Of a DNA stretch of 55,493 nucleotides, positions 29,614-38,495 are shown one piece after another. The stretch is taken from the NCBI GenBank assembly GCA_024401365.1, contig JAKSLE010000016.1:1-55493 (forward strand), written 5' to 3'. Every line of letters starts with the position of its first letter. Position 1 is the stretch's first letter. Made by a program: the position numbers and the translations under genes. This stretch comes from Bacteroidales bacterium. GTDB lineage: Bacteria > Bacteroidota > Bacteroidia > Bacteroidales > Marinilabiliaceae. The notes under the pieces are model-generated. The model had not been told where the DNA came from. It saw only the letters and a list, made by a program, of their open reading frames with translations, and did no database searches.

Positions 29614-31992
29614 ATGAAAATTATACTCATGCTGCTGATGACTTTGGCTGTCAATGTAGTTTATGCTCAAAGTAGTACCGGCACAATATACGGACGAATT
29701 GTAGATAGTGATGGACAGGCACTATATCCTGTAGCCATTGCAGTAGAAGGTACATCAGTAGGTACACAGAACAACGCAGACGGAACGTTCGTACTCTCAG
29801 GAGTAAAGCCAGGAGAAGTAATACTCAGATTCTTTATTCTCGGTTCGCAACCAAAGCAGCTAAACGTCAGCATGTCGGCCAGTGGCAAGGTTGATGTAGG
29901 CGATGTCTTGCTCGAAGCAGATCAGACTGAAATTGATGAGGTGATGGTAGTGAGCAAGTCGGCCGCACGCATTGAGCAGGAGAAAGCTTTTGCTGTGTCG
30001 GTAGTCGACCTGTCGAAGATGTATAACGTGTCGGCACCGATAAGCAAGTTGCTAGGTGCTGAGAGCAGTGTACGAATTAGAGAAGATGGGGGTATGGGCT
30101 CTTCGTTCAGCATGAGTATCAACGGATTCTCGGGCAATCAGGTAAAATTCTTTATGGACGGTATTCCGATGGACAACTTCGGAGCCTCGTTTAGCATCGC
30201 CAACTTTTCATCCAACATGGCAGAGCGCATCGACGTCTACAAGGGCGTTATTCCTGTAGCGCTTGGTGCTGATGCATTAGGCGGTGCTGTCAATGTCGTT
30301 ACAAGACATAATGCTAACTATCTTGATGCATCCTATTCTGTAGGCTCGTTCAATACACACAAGGTGGCACTCAATGGAGCGCTTACTTCAGATAGAGGCC
30401 TGACTGTGCGCCTCAACGGATTCTACAACTATTCCGACAACGACTATAAAGTTTATGCCCAGGTAATTGATCTCAAAACAAATGCCAAGATGGGCAACAA
30501 GTGGGTACGCCGATTCCATGACGATTACTCATCGAAAGGCATGCGCTTGGAAATTGGCTTCACTGGACGCTCATGGTGCGATTATCTTCTGCTAGGACTC
30601 ATTATGTCGGAGAACAACAATAATGTACAGACAGGAGCCACAATGGATGCTGTCTATGGCGGTGTTGAGACTAGCAGCAAATCGCTTATTCCCTCGATAA
30701 GATTCAAGAAAGACGACATACTTGTTGATGGACTTTCGCTTTCGGTATATGGCACATATGCTGCTGTAGACAATTACTCGGTCGATACGCTTGCCTACAA
30801 ATATAACTGGCTTGGAGAGAGAATCGCAACCAACAATCGTGGTGAGTTTGCTCTGAACGACACAAAGATAATGTCTCGAGAATGGCAAGGTATTGCTAAC
30901 CTTTCGTATGTAATCAATGAACATCAGAATTTGACGCTCAACAATGTAGCTTCAACAATAGAGCGTGTAAGCCATGACTATGCTAATCCCAACAATGTGA
31001 TGAATGATATTGAGCAGAATCTATCAAAAAATGTGACAGGTTTGGGATATCAGGTGAAGTTCAGTAAGTGGAATGCCAATTTCTTTGGCAAGTTCTTTAA
31101 TCTCAAGACAAGCACATATAAGCAGTTTGATGCATATACCGACAATGAACGTTGGGAAAAGGTGAACGCTTCAAAGCAGAATCTTGGTTATGGTGCGGCA
31201 TTGACCTACTTCATCATTGACGATATGCAGTTGAAAGCATCATACGAACTAGCATGCAGAATGCCAGAAGCAGTCGAGATGTTCGGAGACGGATTGCTTC
31301 AGAAGAGCAATATAAACCTCAAGCCAGAGAAGAGCAAAAACCTTAATATCGGTTTAGGTTACTGCCACCTGGCATCACGCCATAAGATTTCGGCAGATGT
31401 CAATGTCATATATCGCAATGCAGATGACTTTATACGCAAGGGTGTAAGTCTTTCGAGCAATCCAACTACAGGCTATGAGAATCTTGGCAATGTAGTCACT
31501 AAGGGTGTTGAATCTTCGGCAAGATATGAACTTGCTTCGGCATGGCACGTTGGAGGCAATGTGACCTATCAGAAGATAACAGATGAGGAGAAGTGGGTGA
31601 AGATATCGAATAGCTATGTAGGCTCGACAACTGAGAATATCACATACGGACAGAAGTTGCCTAACATCCCATATCTTTTTGCCACAGCCGAAACAGGATG
31701 GGCATTTACAGATGTAGTGGCTAAGGCTTCGCAGTTGACAGTTGATTATTCAATGAGCTATGTACACGAATACTTCCTTTCGTTTACGGGATTAGGTTCG
31801 GCATCAGCCAAAAAGGTTATTCCGACACAAGTGTCGCACAATGTGGCGGTAGGCTACAGTATGCAGAATGGACGCTATTCGGTCAATGCTGAAGTTTGCA
31901 ACCTGACCAACGAAAAGCTCTATGACAACTACAAACTTCAGAAGCCAACACGAAGCTTCAGTATCAAACTTAGATATTTCATTTATCGATAA
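29614..31992 (+). CDS. xusA: TonB-dependent receptor, XusA-like (siderophore uptake)
   Basis: A 792-residue outer-membrane receptor. Signal peptide (MKIILMLLMTLAVNVVYAQ), CarboxypepD_reg-like domain (GTIYGRIVDSDGQALYPVAIAVEG, about 22-105), plug (MYNVSAPISKLLGAESSVRIRE, MSINGFSGNQVKFFMDGIP, ERIDVYKGVIPVALGADALGGAVN) and a 22-strand-type barrel ending in IKLRYFIYR. The gene order receptor, DUF4374 lipoprotein, PepSY protein is that of XusABC, which captures enterobactin-type xenosiderophores in Bacteroides thetaiotaomicron. Its Arg codons are mostly CGN with no AGG that I could find, unlike the AGG-rich tilS. The ligand is inferred from the operon. Confidence 0.85.
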   Translation: MKIILMLLMTLAVNVVYAQSSTGTIYGRIVDSDGQALYPVAIAVEGTSVGTQNNADGTFVLSGVKPGEVILRFFILGSQPKQLNVSMSASGKVDVGDVLLEADQTEIDEVMVVSKSAARIEQEKAFAVSVVDLSKMYNVSAPISKLLGAESSVRIREDGGMGSSFSMSINGFSGNQVKFFMDGIPMDNFGASFSIANFSSNMAERIDVYKGVIPVALGADALGGAVNVVTRHNANYLDASYSVGSFNTHKVALNGALTSDRGLTVRLNGFYNYSDNDYKVYAQVIDLKTNAKMGNKWVRRFHDDYSSKGMRLEIGFTGRSWCDYLLLGLIMSENNNNVQTGATMDAVYGGVETSSKSLIPSIRFKKDDILVDGLSLSVYGTYAAVDNYSVDTLAYKYNWLGERIATNNRGEFALNDTKIMSREWQGIANLSYVINEHQNLTLNNVASTIERVSHDYANPNNVMNDIEQNLSKNVTGLGYQVKFSKWNANFFGKFFNLKTSTYKQFDAYTDNERWEKVNASKQNLGYGAALTYFIIDDMQLKASYELACRMPEAVEMFGDGLLQKSNINLKPEKSKNLNIGLGYCHLASRHKISADVNVIYRNADDFIRKGVSLSSNPTTGYENLGNVVTKGVESSARYELASAWHVGGNVTYQKITDEEKWVKISNSYVGSTTENITYGQKLPNIPYLFATAETGWAFTDVVAKASQLTVDYSMSYVHEYFLSFTGLGSASAKKVIPTQVSHNVAVGYSMQNGRYSVNAEVCNLTNEKLYDNYKLQKPTRSFSIKLRYFIYR

Positions 31993-32008
31993 TAATAAAA
32001 ACTATAAA

Positions 32009-33244
32009 ATGAATAAGACAATCAAGACTATGGCCTTTGCTGCCATGTGTGTTTCTGCCTCAATGGGCTTTGTTGCTTGCGATGACTCCGACGACGATGA
32101 GGTAGTATCAAAGAACGGAAAGTATGTAGTCAATCTTGGCATAACAGGTGCCGACAACGTTACTGTTTACTATACACTCTCGGTAGAAAGCCTTATGGGA
32201 GAAACTATCAGTGCCTCCGGTCAAGGTATTGAGCAAGAAGGTTACCACGATTTTACTAAGGGAGGCTCAACAGTGTTTAGCATTGGCGGAATGGGCGTTA
32301 ACGAGTGTAGTGGCTTTGTGCGTGATGCAGAAGGAAATCTCACAATGAATGGCAATTTTGTGTTCGACAATACTCTCAACGAGATTGTTGAAGCCGATGG
32401 TAATAAGATGATTGCGCTCGATATGCCACGCAATGCAGAGGTTGGCGCTAATTTGACATTCTATCATGTGAATCAAGCTAACTGCAGTATAGAGGGAAAA
32501 GAGACATCAATAAGCGTTGCGCCAATGAACGAGTGCGACTGGCCATCAATAACAGGTATGGCTTATAGCGGAGGCTATGTTTATATCTCGTATATGCCTA
32601 TGAACTCAAACACTTATGCTACGGAGTTTACCGACACAGCCTATATCTGTGCATATAGCTATCCAGATATGAAGCTAGTAGCTCACATCAAGGATGCCCG
32701 TACAGGTAATATCGGTACATGGAACGCAAGCAATGGCATTGTTAAGGATGAGAATGGCGACTTGTATCTGATGTCGTCGTCGGCAATAGGCAATGGCTTC
32801 TCAATGGCGACAAAGGGAGCAGCTTTTCTCCGTATCAAGAATGGTGCGCTTGAAACAGATGCAGATTATTTCTTTGATTTCTCAGCAGCAACTGCACAGA
32901 TTGGACTTTATCGTCCATCGCATATACTCTATCTTGGAGGTGGATTGGCACTTGTTGAGGTTAGTTCGCTTTCGGATGAAGAGGATGCACGATGGAGCGA
33001 CTTGAGCCGCAAGACATGCATTGTTGACCTCTACAACAAGACAGTATGCGAAGTGTCGGGTATTCCAGTTCACAATGGTGATGGAGGACGTCGATTTGCA
33101 GCTACATATAGCGATGGTTATGCTTATCTCTCTATTCAGGAAGAGGGTGGACGTTATATCTATCAGGTAGATCCAAAGAGTGCAACTGCAGTTCGAGGTG
33201 CAAAGCTTTCGGCAACATTCCTTGCTGGACTGTTTGTCCTCTAA
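32009..33244 (+). CDS. xusB: DUF4374 surface lipoprotein, XusB-like siderophore binder
   Basis: A 411-residue lipoprotein from ATG 32009; a longer in-frame reading starts inside xusA and lacks a signal at its end. The signal ends FVAC (Cys24), followed by DDSDDDE, an acidic stretch typical of surface-exported Bacteroidota lipoproteins. The body is a beta-propeller-like DUF4374 protein, ending in the family pattern YQVDPKSATAVRGAKLSATFLAGLF. In B. thetaiotaomicron XusB binds ferric enterobactin at the cell surface and hands it to XusA. It starts 16 bases after xusA. Confidence 0.85.
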   Translation: MNKTIKTMAFAAMCVSASMGFVACDDSDDDEVVSKNGKYVVNLGITGADNVTVYYTLSVESLMGETISASGQGIEQEGYHDFTKGGSTVFSIGGMGVNECSGFVRDAEGNLTMNGNFVFDNTLNEIVEADGNKMIALDMPRNAEVGANLTFYHVNQANCSIEGKETSISVAPMNECDWPSITGMAYSGGYVYISYMPMNSNTYATEFTDTAYICAYSYPDMKLVAHIKDARTGNIGTWNASNGIVKDENGDLYLMSSSAIGNGFSMATKGAAFLRIKNGALETDADYFFDFSAATAQIGLYRPSHILYLGGGLALVEVSSLSDEEDARWSDLSRKTCIVDLYNKTVCEVSGIPVHNGDGGRRFAATYSDGYAYLSIQEEGGRYIYQVDPKSATAVRGAKLSATFLAGLFVL

Positions 33245-33261
33245 TTTGAATATTTCTTTAG

Positions 33262-34383
33262 ATGTATTTTCGCAAGATATGTTCCGAGCTTCATACGTGG
33301 CTCGGACTTGTTTCTAGTCTGGTTATCGTAGTGGTTTGCCTCACAGGTGCTCTCTACGCTTTCAGAGATGAGATAACTGAAATGTCGGAGCCATGGCGGC
33401 ATGTTGAACCAATGGAGAGTGAACACATTCTCCCATCGCACGCCATTGCTCTGGCTGTTTCGGCTATGGGTGATACAACTGTTAGTGCACTGACATACGG
33501 TGAAGCAATAGATGCTGTACGTGTTGACAACAGTGTCTATGGCGGTCGTTCGGTCACAGTTTGGCTTAATCCGTATTCGGGTGAGGTACTTAAGGTGGTA
33601 AGAAAAGAGGTTGGCGATTTTGACTTCTTTGCATGGGTATTGCGAGGTCATTTGTCGCTATGGTTGCCACGTGAGGTAGGACGTCCTATTGTTGGCTATT
33701 CAGTGCTCGTTTTCTTTATAACTCTGCTTACGGGATTGTTTATATGGATGCCTCGAAAGATGAGCTTGAAGGGCTTGAAAGGCATGTTTACGTGGCGTGG
33801 TGGATTCAGATGGCCGTCGTTTAACTTTATGCTTCATGCTGTGGCCGGCACATACGCATTGATACCGCTTATGGCTTTATGCTTTACGGGCATGATGTTT
33901 GCCTTGTCGTGGTTTGTTTCGATGATGTATATGACGGTATCTGGAGGGCGAGATGTTGAGCCATATTCCTTGCCAATGTCTGAAGTGTCCGTTTCTGCCT
34001 ATGAAAACACACTTGATGAACTCCATCGCCGTTTGCGTATGGAAGAGCCTGAAGCGTGTGAGTTCTATTATGCTTTGCCCCATGACAGTTCGGGGTGTAT
34101 TCGTGTAAGCATAGTGCATGAACGAGGGTCGTATTACAAGACCGACAACCGTTTCTTCGATCAGTATAGTTTGAAGGAACTAGAAGGAAGCGGACCTTAT
34201 GCAGGTAAGTACAGTACAAAGGATGCAGCGGACAAAATGATGCGCATGAACCTCGAGATACATGATGGACGCATGTGGGGCTTTGCTGGCAAGGTTGTAA
34301 TGTTTGTTGCTAGCCTTATTGGAGCTTCGTTGCCTGTAACCGGAGTGATATTGTTTGTTAAGCGAAAATGTCGCTCAAAGTGA
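33262..34383 (+). CDS. xusC: PepSY-domain inner-membrane protein, XusC-like
   Basis: A 373-residue membrane protein of the PepSY_TM family. Four membrane segments can be read: WLGLVSSLVIVVVCLTGALYAF near the start, IVGYSVLVFFITLLTGLFIW, GTYALIPLMALCFTGMMFAL and VMFVASLIGASLPVTGVILF near the end. Large periplasmic parts lie between the first two and the last two. Conserved His residues near membranes (HTWLG, RGHLSLW, MLHAVAGTYA, LEIHDGRMW) suggest a haem- or redox-type ferric-siderophore reductase, as proposed for this family. It starts 17 bases after xusB and ends the cassette. Confidence 0.85.
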   Translation: MYFRKICSELHTWLGLVSSLVIVVVCLTGALYAFRDEITEMSEPWRHVEPMESEHILPSHAIALAVSAMGDTTVSALTYGEAIDAVRVDNSVYGGRSVTVWLNPYSGEVLKVVRKEVGDFDFFAWVLRGHLSLWLPREVGRPIVGYSVLVFFITLLTGLFIWMPRKMSLKGLKGMFTWRGGFRWPSFNFMLHAVAGTYALIPLMALCFTGMMFALSWFVSMMYMTVSGGRDVEPYSLPMSEVSVSAYENTLDELHRRLRMEEPEACEFYYALPHDSSGCIRVSIVHERGSYYKTDNRFFDQYSLKELEGSGPYAGKYSTKDAADKMMRMNLEIHDGRMWGFAGKVVMFVASLIGASLPVTGVILFVKRKCRSK

Positions 34384-34387
34384 CTTT

Positions 34388-34495
34388 TTACTCTACGACT
34401 TCGGCGATTGTGGTGCTGATGATGTTGGCCTCGGTAAGACCACCAGAGGTGTAAACAGTCCAATAATATGGAATAACAGAGAGATGGTTGTAGTA
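34388..34495 (-). pseudogene. Possible short protein remnant (C-terminal tail)
   Basis: On the minus strand, between stop codons at 34496-34498 and 34388-34390, a 35-codon stretch reads like real protein (VIPYYWTVYTSGGLTEAN, then IISTTIAEVVE). There is no start codon. I do not recognise the family. Position just outside the xus operon suggests debris of a disrupted gene; it could be chance. Confidence 0.35.
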
Positions 34496-34500
34496 CTATA

Positions 34501-34544
34501 GAAGTATAAGGGAAGGTACTTGTTGCTCGCAGTTTTTTATTTAA
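34501..34544. repeat. Dispersed repeat, copy A
   Basis: Pattern: TATAAGGGA (34505-34513), an 8-base core AGGTACTT (34514-34521), then GTTGCTCGCAG and a T-run (34522-34543). The same layout occurs at 47787-47834 and 51961-51998 with different cores. The 22 bases 34522-34543 are identical to 51977-51998. Confidence 0.8.
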
Positions 34545-34560
34545 GTGAGGGGATAAATAA

Positions 34561-34590
34561 ATCGTGCATCATAAAAGAATGATGCACGAT
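34561..34590 (-). terminator. Terminator downstream of rpsO
   Basis: A perfect 12-base-pair inverted repeat, ATCGTGCATCAT (34561-34572) and ATGATGCACGAT (34579-34590), 6-base loop. Read on the minus strand it follows rpsO by 28 bases and is followed by TTATTTAT. The T tail is weak; it may work in both directions against xusC. Confidence 0.65.
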
Positions 34591-34618
34591 AGTATGTCTT
34601 TCGATTACTAGGATCGGA

Positions 34619-34888
34619 TTACTTACGCAAACCAAGCTTAGCAATGATAGCACGATAACGCTCAATATCACGAGACTTGAGGTAATCGAGCTGACGACGA
34701 CGCTGGCCTACGAGCTTACGGAGTGCGAAAGCTGTTGACTTGTCGTTGTGGTTAGCCTTCAAGTGCTCAGTGAGGTGCTGAATACGGAAAGTGAAAAGTG
34801 CTACCTGGCTCTCAGCAGAACCTGTGTCCTGAGCTGTCTTGCCATACTGACCGAAGATCTCTGTCTTCTTCTCTTTTGAAAGATACAT
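34619..34888 (-). CDS. rpsO: 30S ribosomal protein S15
   Basis: S15 binds the central domain of 16S rRNA early in 30S assembly. The 89-residue product has standard length and motifs: FGQYGKTAQDTGSAESQVALFT, the conserved HLKANHNDKSTAFALRKLVGQRRRQLDYLK segment with the rRNA-binding His/Asp/Ser, and a basic end. It is monocistronic, with a promoter at 34964-34994 and a leader of about 70 bases that contains a hairpin (34914-34931). Confidence 0.97.
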   Translation of the reverse strand: MYLSKEKKTEIFGQYGKTAQDTGSAESQVALFTFRIQHLTEHLKANHNDKSTAFALRKLVGQRRRQLDYLKSRDIERYRAIIAKLGLRK

Positions 34889-34913
34889 TGTTGTAATGTT
34901 TTATAAAGTTAGT

Positions 34914-34931
34914 TTTTCACCAGCGGTAAAA
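34914..34931 (-). promoter_or_regulatory. Hairpin in the rpsO leader
   Basis: On the minus strand TTTTACC-GCT-GGTGAAAA forms a 7-base-pair stem including one U-G pair, 26 bases before the rpsO ATG. S15 represses its own mRNA through leader structures in several bacteria; whether this is such a site is a guess. Confidence 0.35.
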
Positions 34932-34963
34932 TCAATCGTTCTACTACCAGCTTAAATCGGGTG

Positions 34964-34994
34964 CGAAGTTAGTAAATCTTTCTAAATCAACAAC
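34964..34994 (-). promoter_or_regulatory. Promoter for rpsO
   Basis: Minus strand: GTTG, 19 bases, TAACTTCG. One mismatch in each box relative to TTTG and TAnnTTTG, with correct spacing. Confidence 0.5.
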
Positions 34995-35008
34995 TACTTT
35001 TGCAAAGT

Positions 35009-36661
35009 TTAATATTCAAAAGAGCTACCACCGAGGAATTCGCGGATGATAGAAGTAGGAGGAACGGCATCGGTCTTCAAAGTCTTGAAGTAAGACAACA
35101 ATTTGAGCAAGCGTCGAGCCTCGGCATATTGAGGAGTATTACGTCCGACCTCCAAGAGGATGCTCTCGGCCTGAGGTTTAAGGACAGACAATTCATAGCA
35201 GAGGGCAGTATTGAACATTACATCTGCGTACTCCTGGTTGGGGTATATATATTTATCCTCGCCACGGCGTACGCTAGGCCAGCGGGCTATGGTATCTGTT
35301 GCTGAATATCCGCGGGTAGCGTAGTCGCGCACCATACGGCGAATAAGGCGGTTGTCCGTAGTATGCAGGCGGGTCAGATTATCCAGATTGATAGAAGCCA
35401 ACGGGCAGATATAGATGCCGAACTTAGCCTCCTGAGGGATTTGGTAGGTAAGTTGAGGAGTCAATGCATGGGTACCCTCGATAACCAAGACATCGCCCTC
35501 CTTCATTTTCAGTCTATTACCCACGAAAGTACGGGAACCAGACTTAAAGTCGAACTTAGGCACCTCGATCTCCTCTCCGTTCAAGAGTTGAGACAACTGT
35601 TCGTTGAAGAATTTGATATCGATAGCCTCTACGGCTTCGAAATCGTAGTCGCCATTTTCGTCGCGAGGGGTATTTTCGCGATTTACGAAATAGTCGTCGG
35701 TAGAAAGGTTGACGGGAGTCATACCATTTACCATCAGTTGGAGCGCCAAGCGTTTACTGAAAGTTGTCTTACCGCTTGAAGAAGGTCCAGCGATCATGAC
35801 GAACTTAACGCCAGGGCGCTGTTTGATCATATCGGCGATAGCGGCAATTTTCTTTTCGTGGAGTGCCTCTGCGATTTGCAGTACGCGATTACCATCGCCA
35901 GCCTCTATACGTTCGTTGAGGTCGGCCAGATTCTGTACGCCCAAAGTTTTGAGCCATCCATCGAACTCCACGAATACGGAGAACATTTTATCCTGGCGGA
36001 TAGCCTCGGAAAGTTGCGTTGGGTCAGCCTTCATAGGCAACTGGAGGAGTACGCCATTATGGTATGGTATTAGGTCGTACACATCCACGATACCTGTATG
36101 AGGGACGAGGTCGCCGAAGAGCGAAACTGTGTAGCCCTTGAGGGTATGTACGGTAGTATAGATATCGCCATGATTAAGCAAGAGGCGTTGCTGTTCAAGG
36201 TCGGAAGATATCAACTTGCAAGCCTCGACGGTCTCTATTTCTTGGCGCTCGTAAGGGAGCGCTGCTGCTGTGAGTTGGCGCATTTTAGACTTTATGCGAA
36301 GGATCTCGGTATCGGAAATTTCGACCTTGCCATTCTGGATGATTTCGCAGTACAATCCATTAGATACAGAGTGGCGAATCTCCAGTCGTGCATCGGGGAG
36401 GATCTCCTTTACGGCGACATAGAGGAGGAAGCGTAGAGAGCGGGTGTATACTCTAAGGCCCTCGGAATGAGTAATATCGAAGAAAGTTATCAGTTTTGGT
36501 TGATATACTCTATAAGTCAGGCCGATAGCCTTATTATTTACGATAGCCCCCAGAACTGAGTACTTCAACTTTATGCCAACTTTTTTTGCGACATCAGCGA
36601 GGGTCATTCCCTCCTCGACCTCTACGGTCTTGCCGATGTTGGTGATATTTAGTTTTACCAT
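35009..36661 (-). CDS. Nucleoside kinase-like protein with TGS domain (uridine kinase/PRK family)
   Basis: A 550-residue three-part protein. An N-terminal TGS domain (about 1-60: VEVEEGMTLADVAKKVGI) and a ThrRS-like second additional domain (about 65-240) precede a P-loop kinase of the uridine kinase/phosphoribulokinase family. Walker A GPSSSGKTT is at 292-300, with STDDYFVNRENTPRDENGDYDFE following and VLVIEGTHAL as Walker B region. This architecture is widespread in Bacteroidota and Firmicutes and usually annotated as a nucleoside kinase; the real substrate has not been clear to me. It lies 82 bases downstream of the CotH gene on the same strand. Confidence 0.85.
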   Translation of the reverse strand: MVKLNITNIGKTVEVEEGMTLADVAKKVGIKLKYSVLGAIVNNKAIGLTYRVYQPKLITFFDITHSEGLRVYTRSLRFLLYVAVKEILPDARLEIRHSVSNGLYCEIIQNGKVEISDTEILRIKSKMRQLTAAALPYERQEIETVEACKLISSDLEQQRLLLNHGDIYTTVHTLKGYTVSLFGDLVPHTGIVDVYDLIPYHNGVLLQLPMKADPTQLSEAIRQDKMFSVFVEFDGWLKTLGVQNLADLNERIEAGDGNRVLQIAEALHEKKIAAIADMIKQRPGVKFVMIAGPSSSGKTTFSKRLALQLMVNGMTPVNLSTDDYFVNRENTPRDENGDYDFEAVEAIDIKFFNEQLSQLLNGEEIEVPKFDFKSGSRTFVGNRLKMKEGDVLVIEGTHALTPQLTYQIPQEAKFGIYICPLASINLDNLTRLHTTDNRLIRRMVRDYATRGYSATDTIARWPSVRRGEDKYIYPNQEYADVMFNTALCYELSVLKPQAESILLEVGRNTPQYAEARRLLKLLSYFKTLKTDAVPPTSIIREFLGGSSFEY

Positions 36662-36743
36662 ATGTTAGTGAATTGTATTTTTTTATGATGATTTTGTGCT
36701 TGATTTTGAAATGATGGCTTTGGGGGCACGGGTGATGGGGGTG

Positions 36744-38405
36744 TTACATGGCGTCGAAGTTTGTTTTCAGCCAGTCGAGGCGTGCGGATAGCCAAGATTT
36801 TATGTAATCCACCTGTTCGTTGTATGCGGATTCTGTTGTAGCATCGCTACTATTTCGGTCGCATAACCTACCCCACAACTTATTATTTGCTATAGCAGAC
36901 TTTTTGGTTGCTTCGGCTACTTTTTCGATGTGGGCGATCATTGCAGCCTTATTGTTATAGTAAGAATTGAAGCGTTCCTTTACAGAAGCGACGAATGCGG
37001 GGTCATTGAACATACGATTGATCCACGATGCATTTTTTATGTGGAAGCCCTCTGGTTGGTTTATGTGAGCGTTGTTCCACTCAGGAGGGCAGCCGCCGAA
37101 GCTCACATCGAAATCCCAGAGGGGGCCCATTTTAAGTTTCCCGGTACGAGCGAGATTCATGTAGCAGCTAGTGTGGAATGCGGCATCGCAGTTTTTGGTA
37201 ATCTCCATCATGAGGTACCATTCTACGAAAGACTCCATATCTATCAGCGATTTGTAGCCTTTGTTTTCGTCCAGCCAATCTGCAGAGTATAGGGCGGCAT
37301 CTGCTCGAGATACAAAATCCTTTACAAAATTGTAATTCTCGTCATTTGCCTCTACGTCAGGATCTTTGATGTTTATAGGCATAGAGATATGTGGGACATG
37401 GAAAATGATGTCGGCGGGATCGGCCTTTCCGTCAATTTCCAGGAGGAATCCATCCTCGCCTACATTTACGCGATTCTCGGCGATTTTCAGTTGGTCGCCC
37501 AGTTGATATGTACCGTTGTACTTACCATTAAGGATCATGTCTACGAAATGGAATCTTGGGACATAATCTAGGTGGCTATACTCAGAAGCTATCCAATAAG
37601 CGACATCGGTTCTTATCATTGGATTGTCGAGGTAGTTGGCCAGCAAGACCCACTCCTTGTCCTTAGGTTCGCCCATCAAAGACTGTTTTTTGTCGAATTT
37701 CATTTTGTAGGGCTTCTTGGGGGCGCCCCAAGTAGAATTTCCGCGGCCCTTGATTTTCATTTCGCCCTGAAAATCAGGATATATACCTGCGCCATGGATA
37801 GAGACCGTTGCCCCTGTTATGTAATCCTCCTTACTGAGGATAGGTTCGCTATTGGGGGTAGAGATTACGATAACAGGCAGACCGTTGTCGACCTTTCCGA
37901 TGATTTCAAAAGAATTTGATGAGATTTGGATAATTTCGCCTTTGGTATTTGTAGTATTGATTACAATAAAGGCAGAATCTCTATACTCGGCATCGTTCAA
38001 GGCATCCTCTATGATAACTTGATACTCGCAGGAATTTGTATCTTCAGGCTCGTTGTTGTACACCTGGTCTACGTGGACCAATCTGTAGTTGGCAGGAGAG
38101 GTGCTAATAACCTCATTTGAAGTAGAGTCGATTCTATTTGCCAGTAACTGACAACTATTGATATCCAATTCAGAACCATAAGGAGTTGCCTTGAAAGATA
38201 TAGTTGCCTGATTGCCAGTAGATAATGTGACAGGACCTGTGGGTTGGACTGTTATGCTAGGAGTTTTTCCCTTGTTATCTGAGCCCAAGATATCAACATT
38301 ATCGTCGTGACATGATGAGGCTATGAACGAGCAAGCGCATATAAACAAAATACGCAAGATGCTCCTCCCCAATAAATATGTCAGACTATTGGTATTTTTT
38401 TTCAT
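36744..38405 (-). CDS. CotH-kinase-family lipoprotein
   Basis: A 553-residue lipoprotein (signal ending ASSC, Cys32, followed by HDDNVD). An Ig-like N-terminal part precedes the CotH domain: MKIKGRGNSTWG, KKPYKMKFDKKQSLMG, KDKEWVLLANYLDNPMIRTD and GPLWDFDVSFGG near the end, where the metal-binding Asp residues lie. CotH proteins are atypical kinases; the Bacillus member phosphorylates spore-coat proteins. Surface members in Bacteroidota have unknown targets. It is preceded on its strand by tex, 90 bases away. Confidence 0.85.
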   Translation of the reverse strand: MKKNTNSLTYLLGRSILRILFICACSFIASSCHDDNVDILGSDNKGKTPSITVQPTGPVTLSTGNQATISFKATPYGSELDINSCQLLANRIDSTSNEVISTSPANYRLVHVDQVYNNEPEDTNSCEYQVIIEDALNDAEYRDSAFIVINTTNTKGEIIQISSNSFEIIGKVDNGLPVIVISTPNSEPILSKEDYITGATVSIHGAGIYPDFQGEMKIKGRGNSTWGAPKKPYKMKFDKKQSLMGEPKDKEWVLLANYLDNPMIRTDVAYWIASEYSHLDYVPRFHFVDMILNGKYNGTYQLGDQLKIAENRVNVGEDGFLLEIDGKADPADIIFHVPHISMPINIKDPDVEANDENYNFVKDFVSRADAALYSADWLDENKGYKSLIDMESFVEWYLMMEITKNCDAAFHTSCYMNLARTGKLKMGPLWDFDVSFGGCPPEWNNAHINQPEGFHIKNASWINRMFNDPAFVASVKERFNSYYNNKAAMIAHIEKVAEATKKSAIANNKLWGRLCDRNSSDATTESAYNEQVDYIKSWLSARLDWLKTNFDAM

Positions 38406-38495
38406 AACAAGGCAAAGACTTTGGTAGAACGCGAAAAACTCGAGGTCAAGAAATGCAAAGGATATATCTTGGGCCTAGAGTTAAGTCGAAATATA

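Noticed and set aside
31922-32008. Longer N-terminus for the DUF4374 lipoprotein
   Set aside because: It overlaps the end of xusA in another frame; the ATG at 32009 gives a proper lipoprotein signal.
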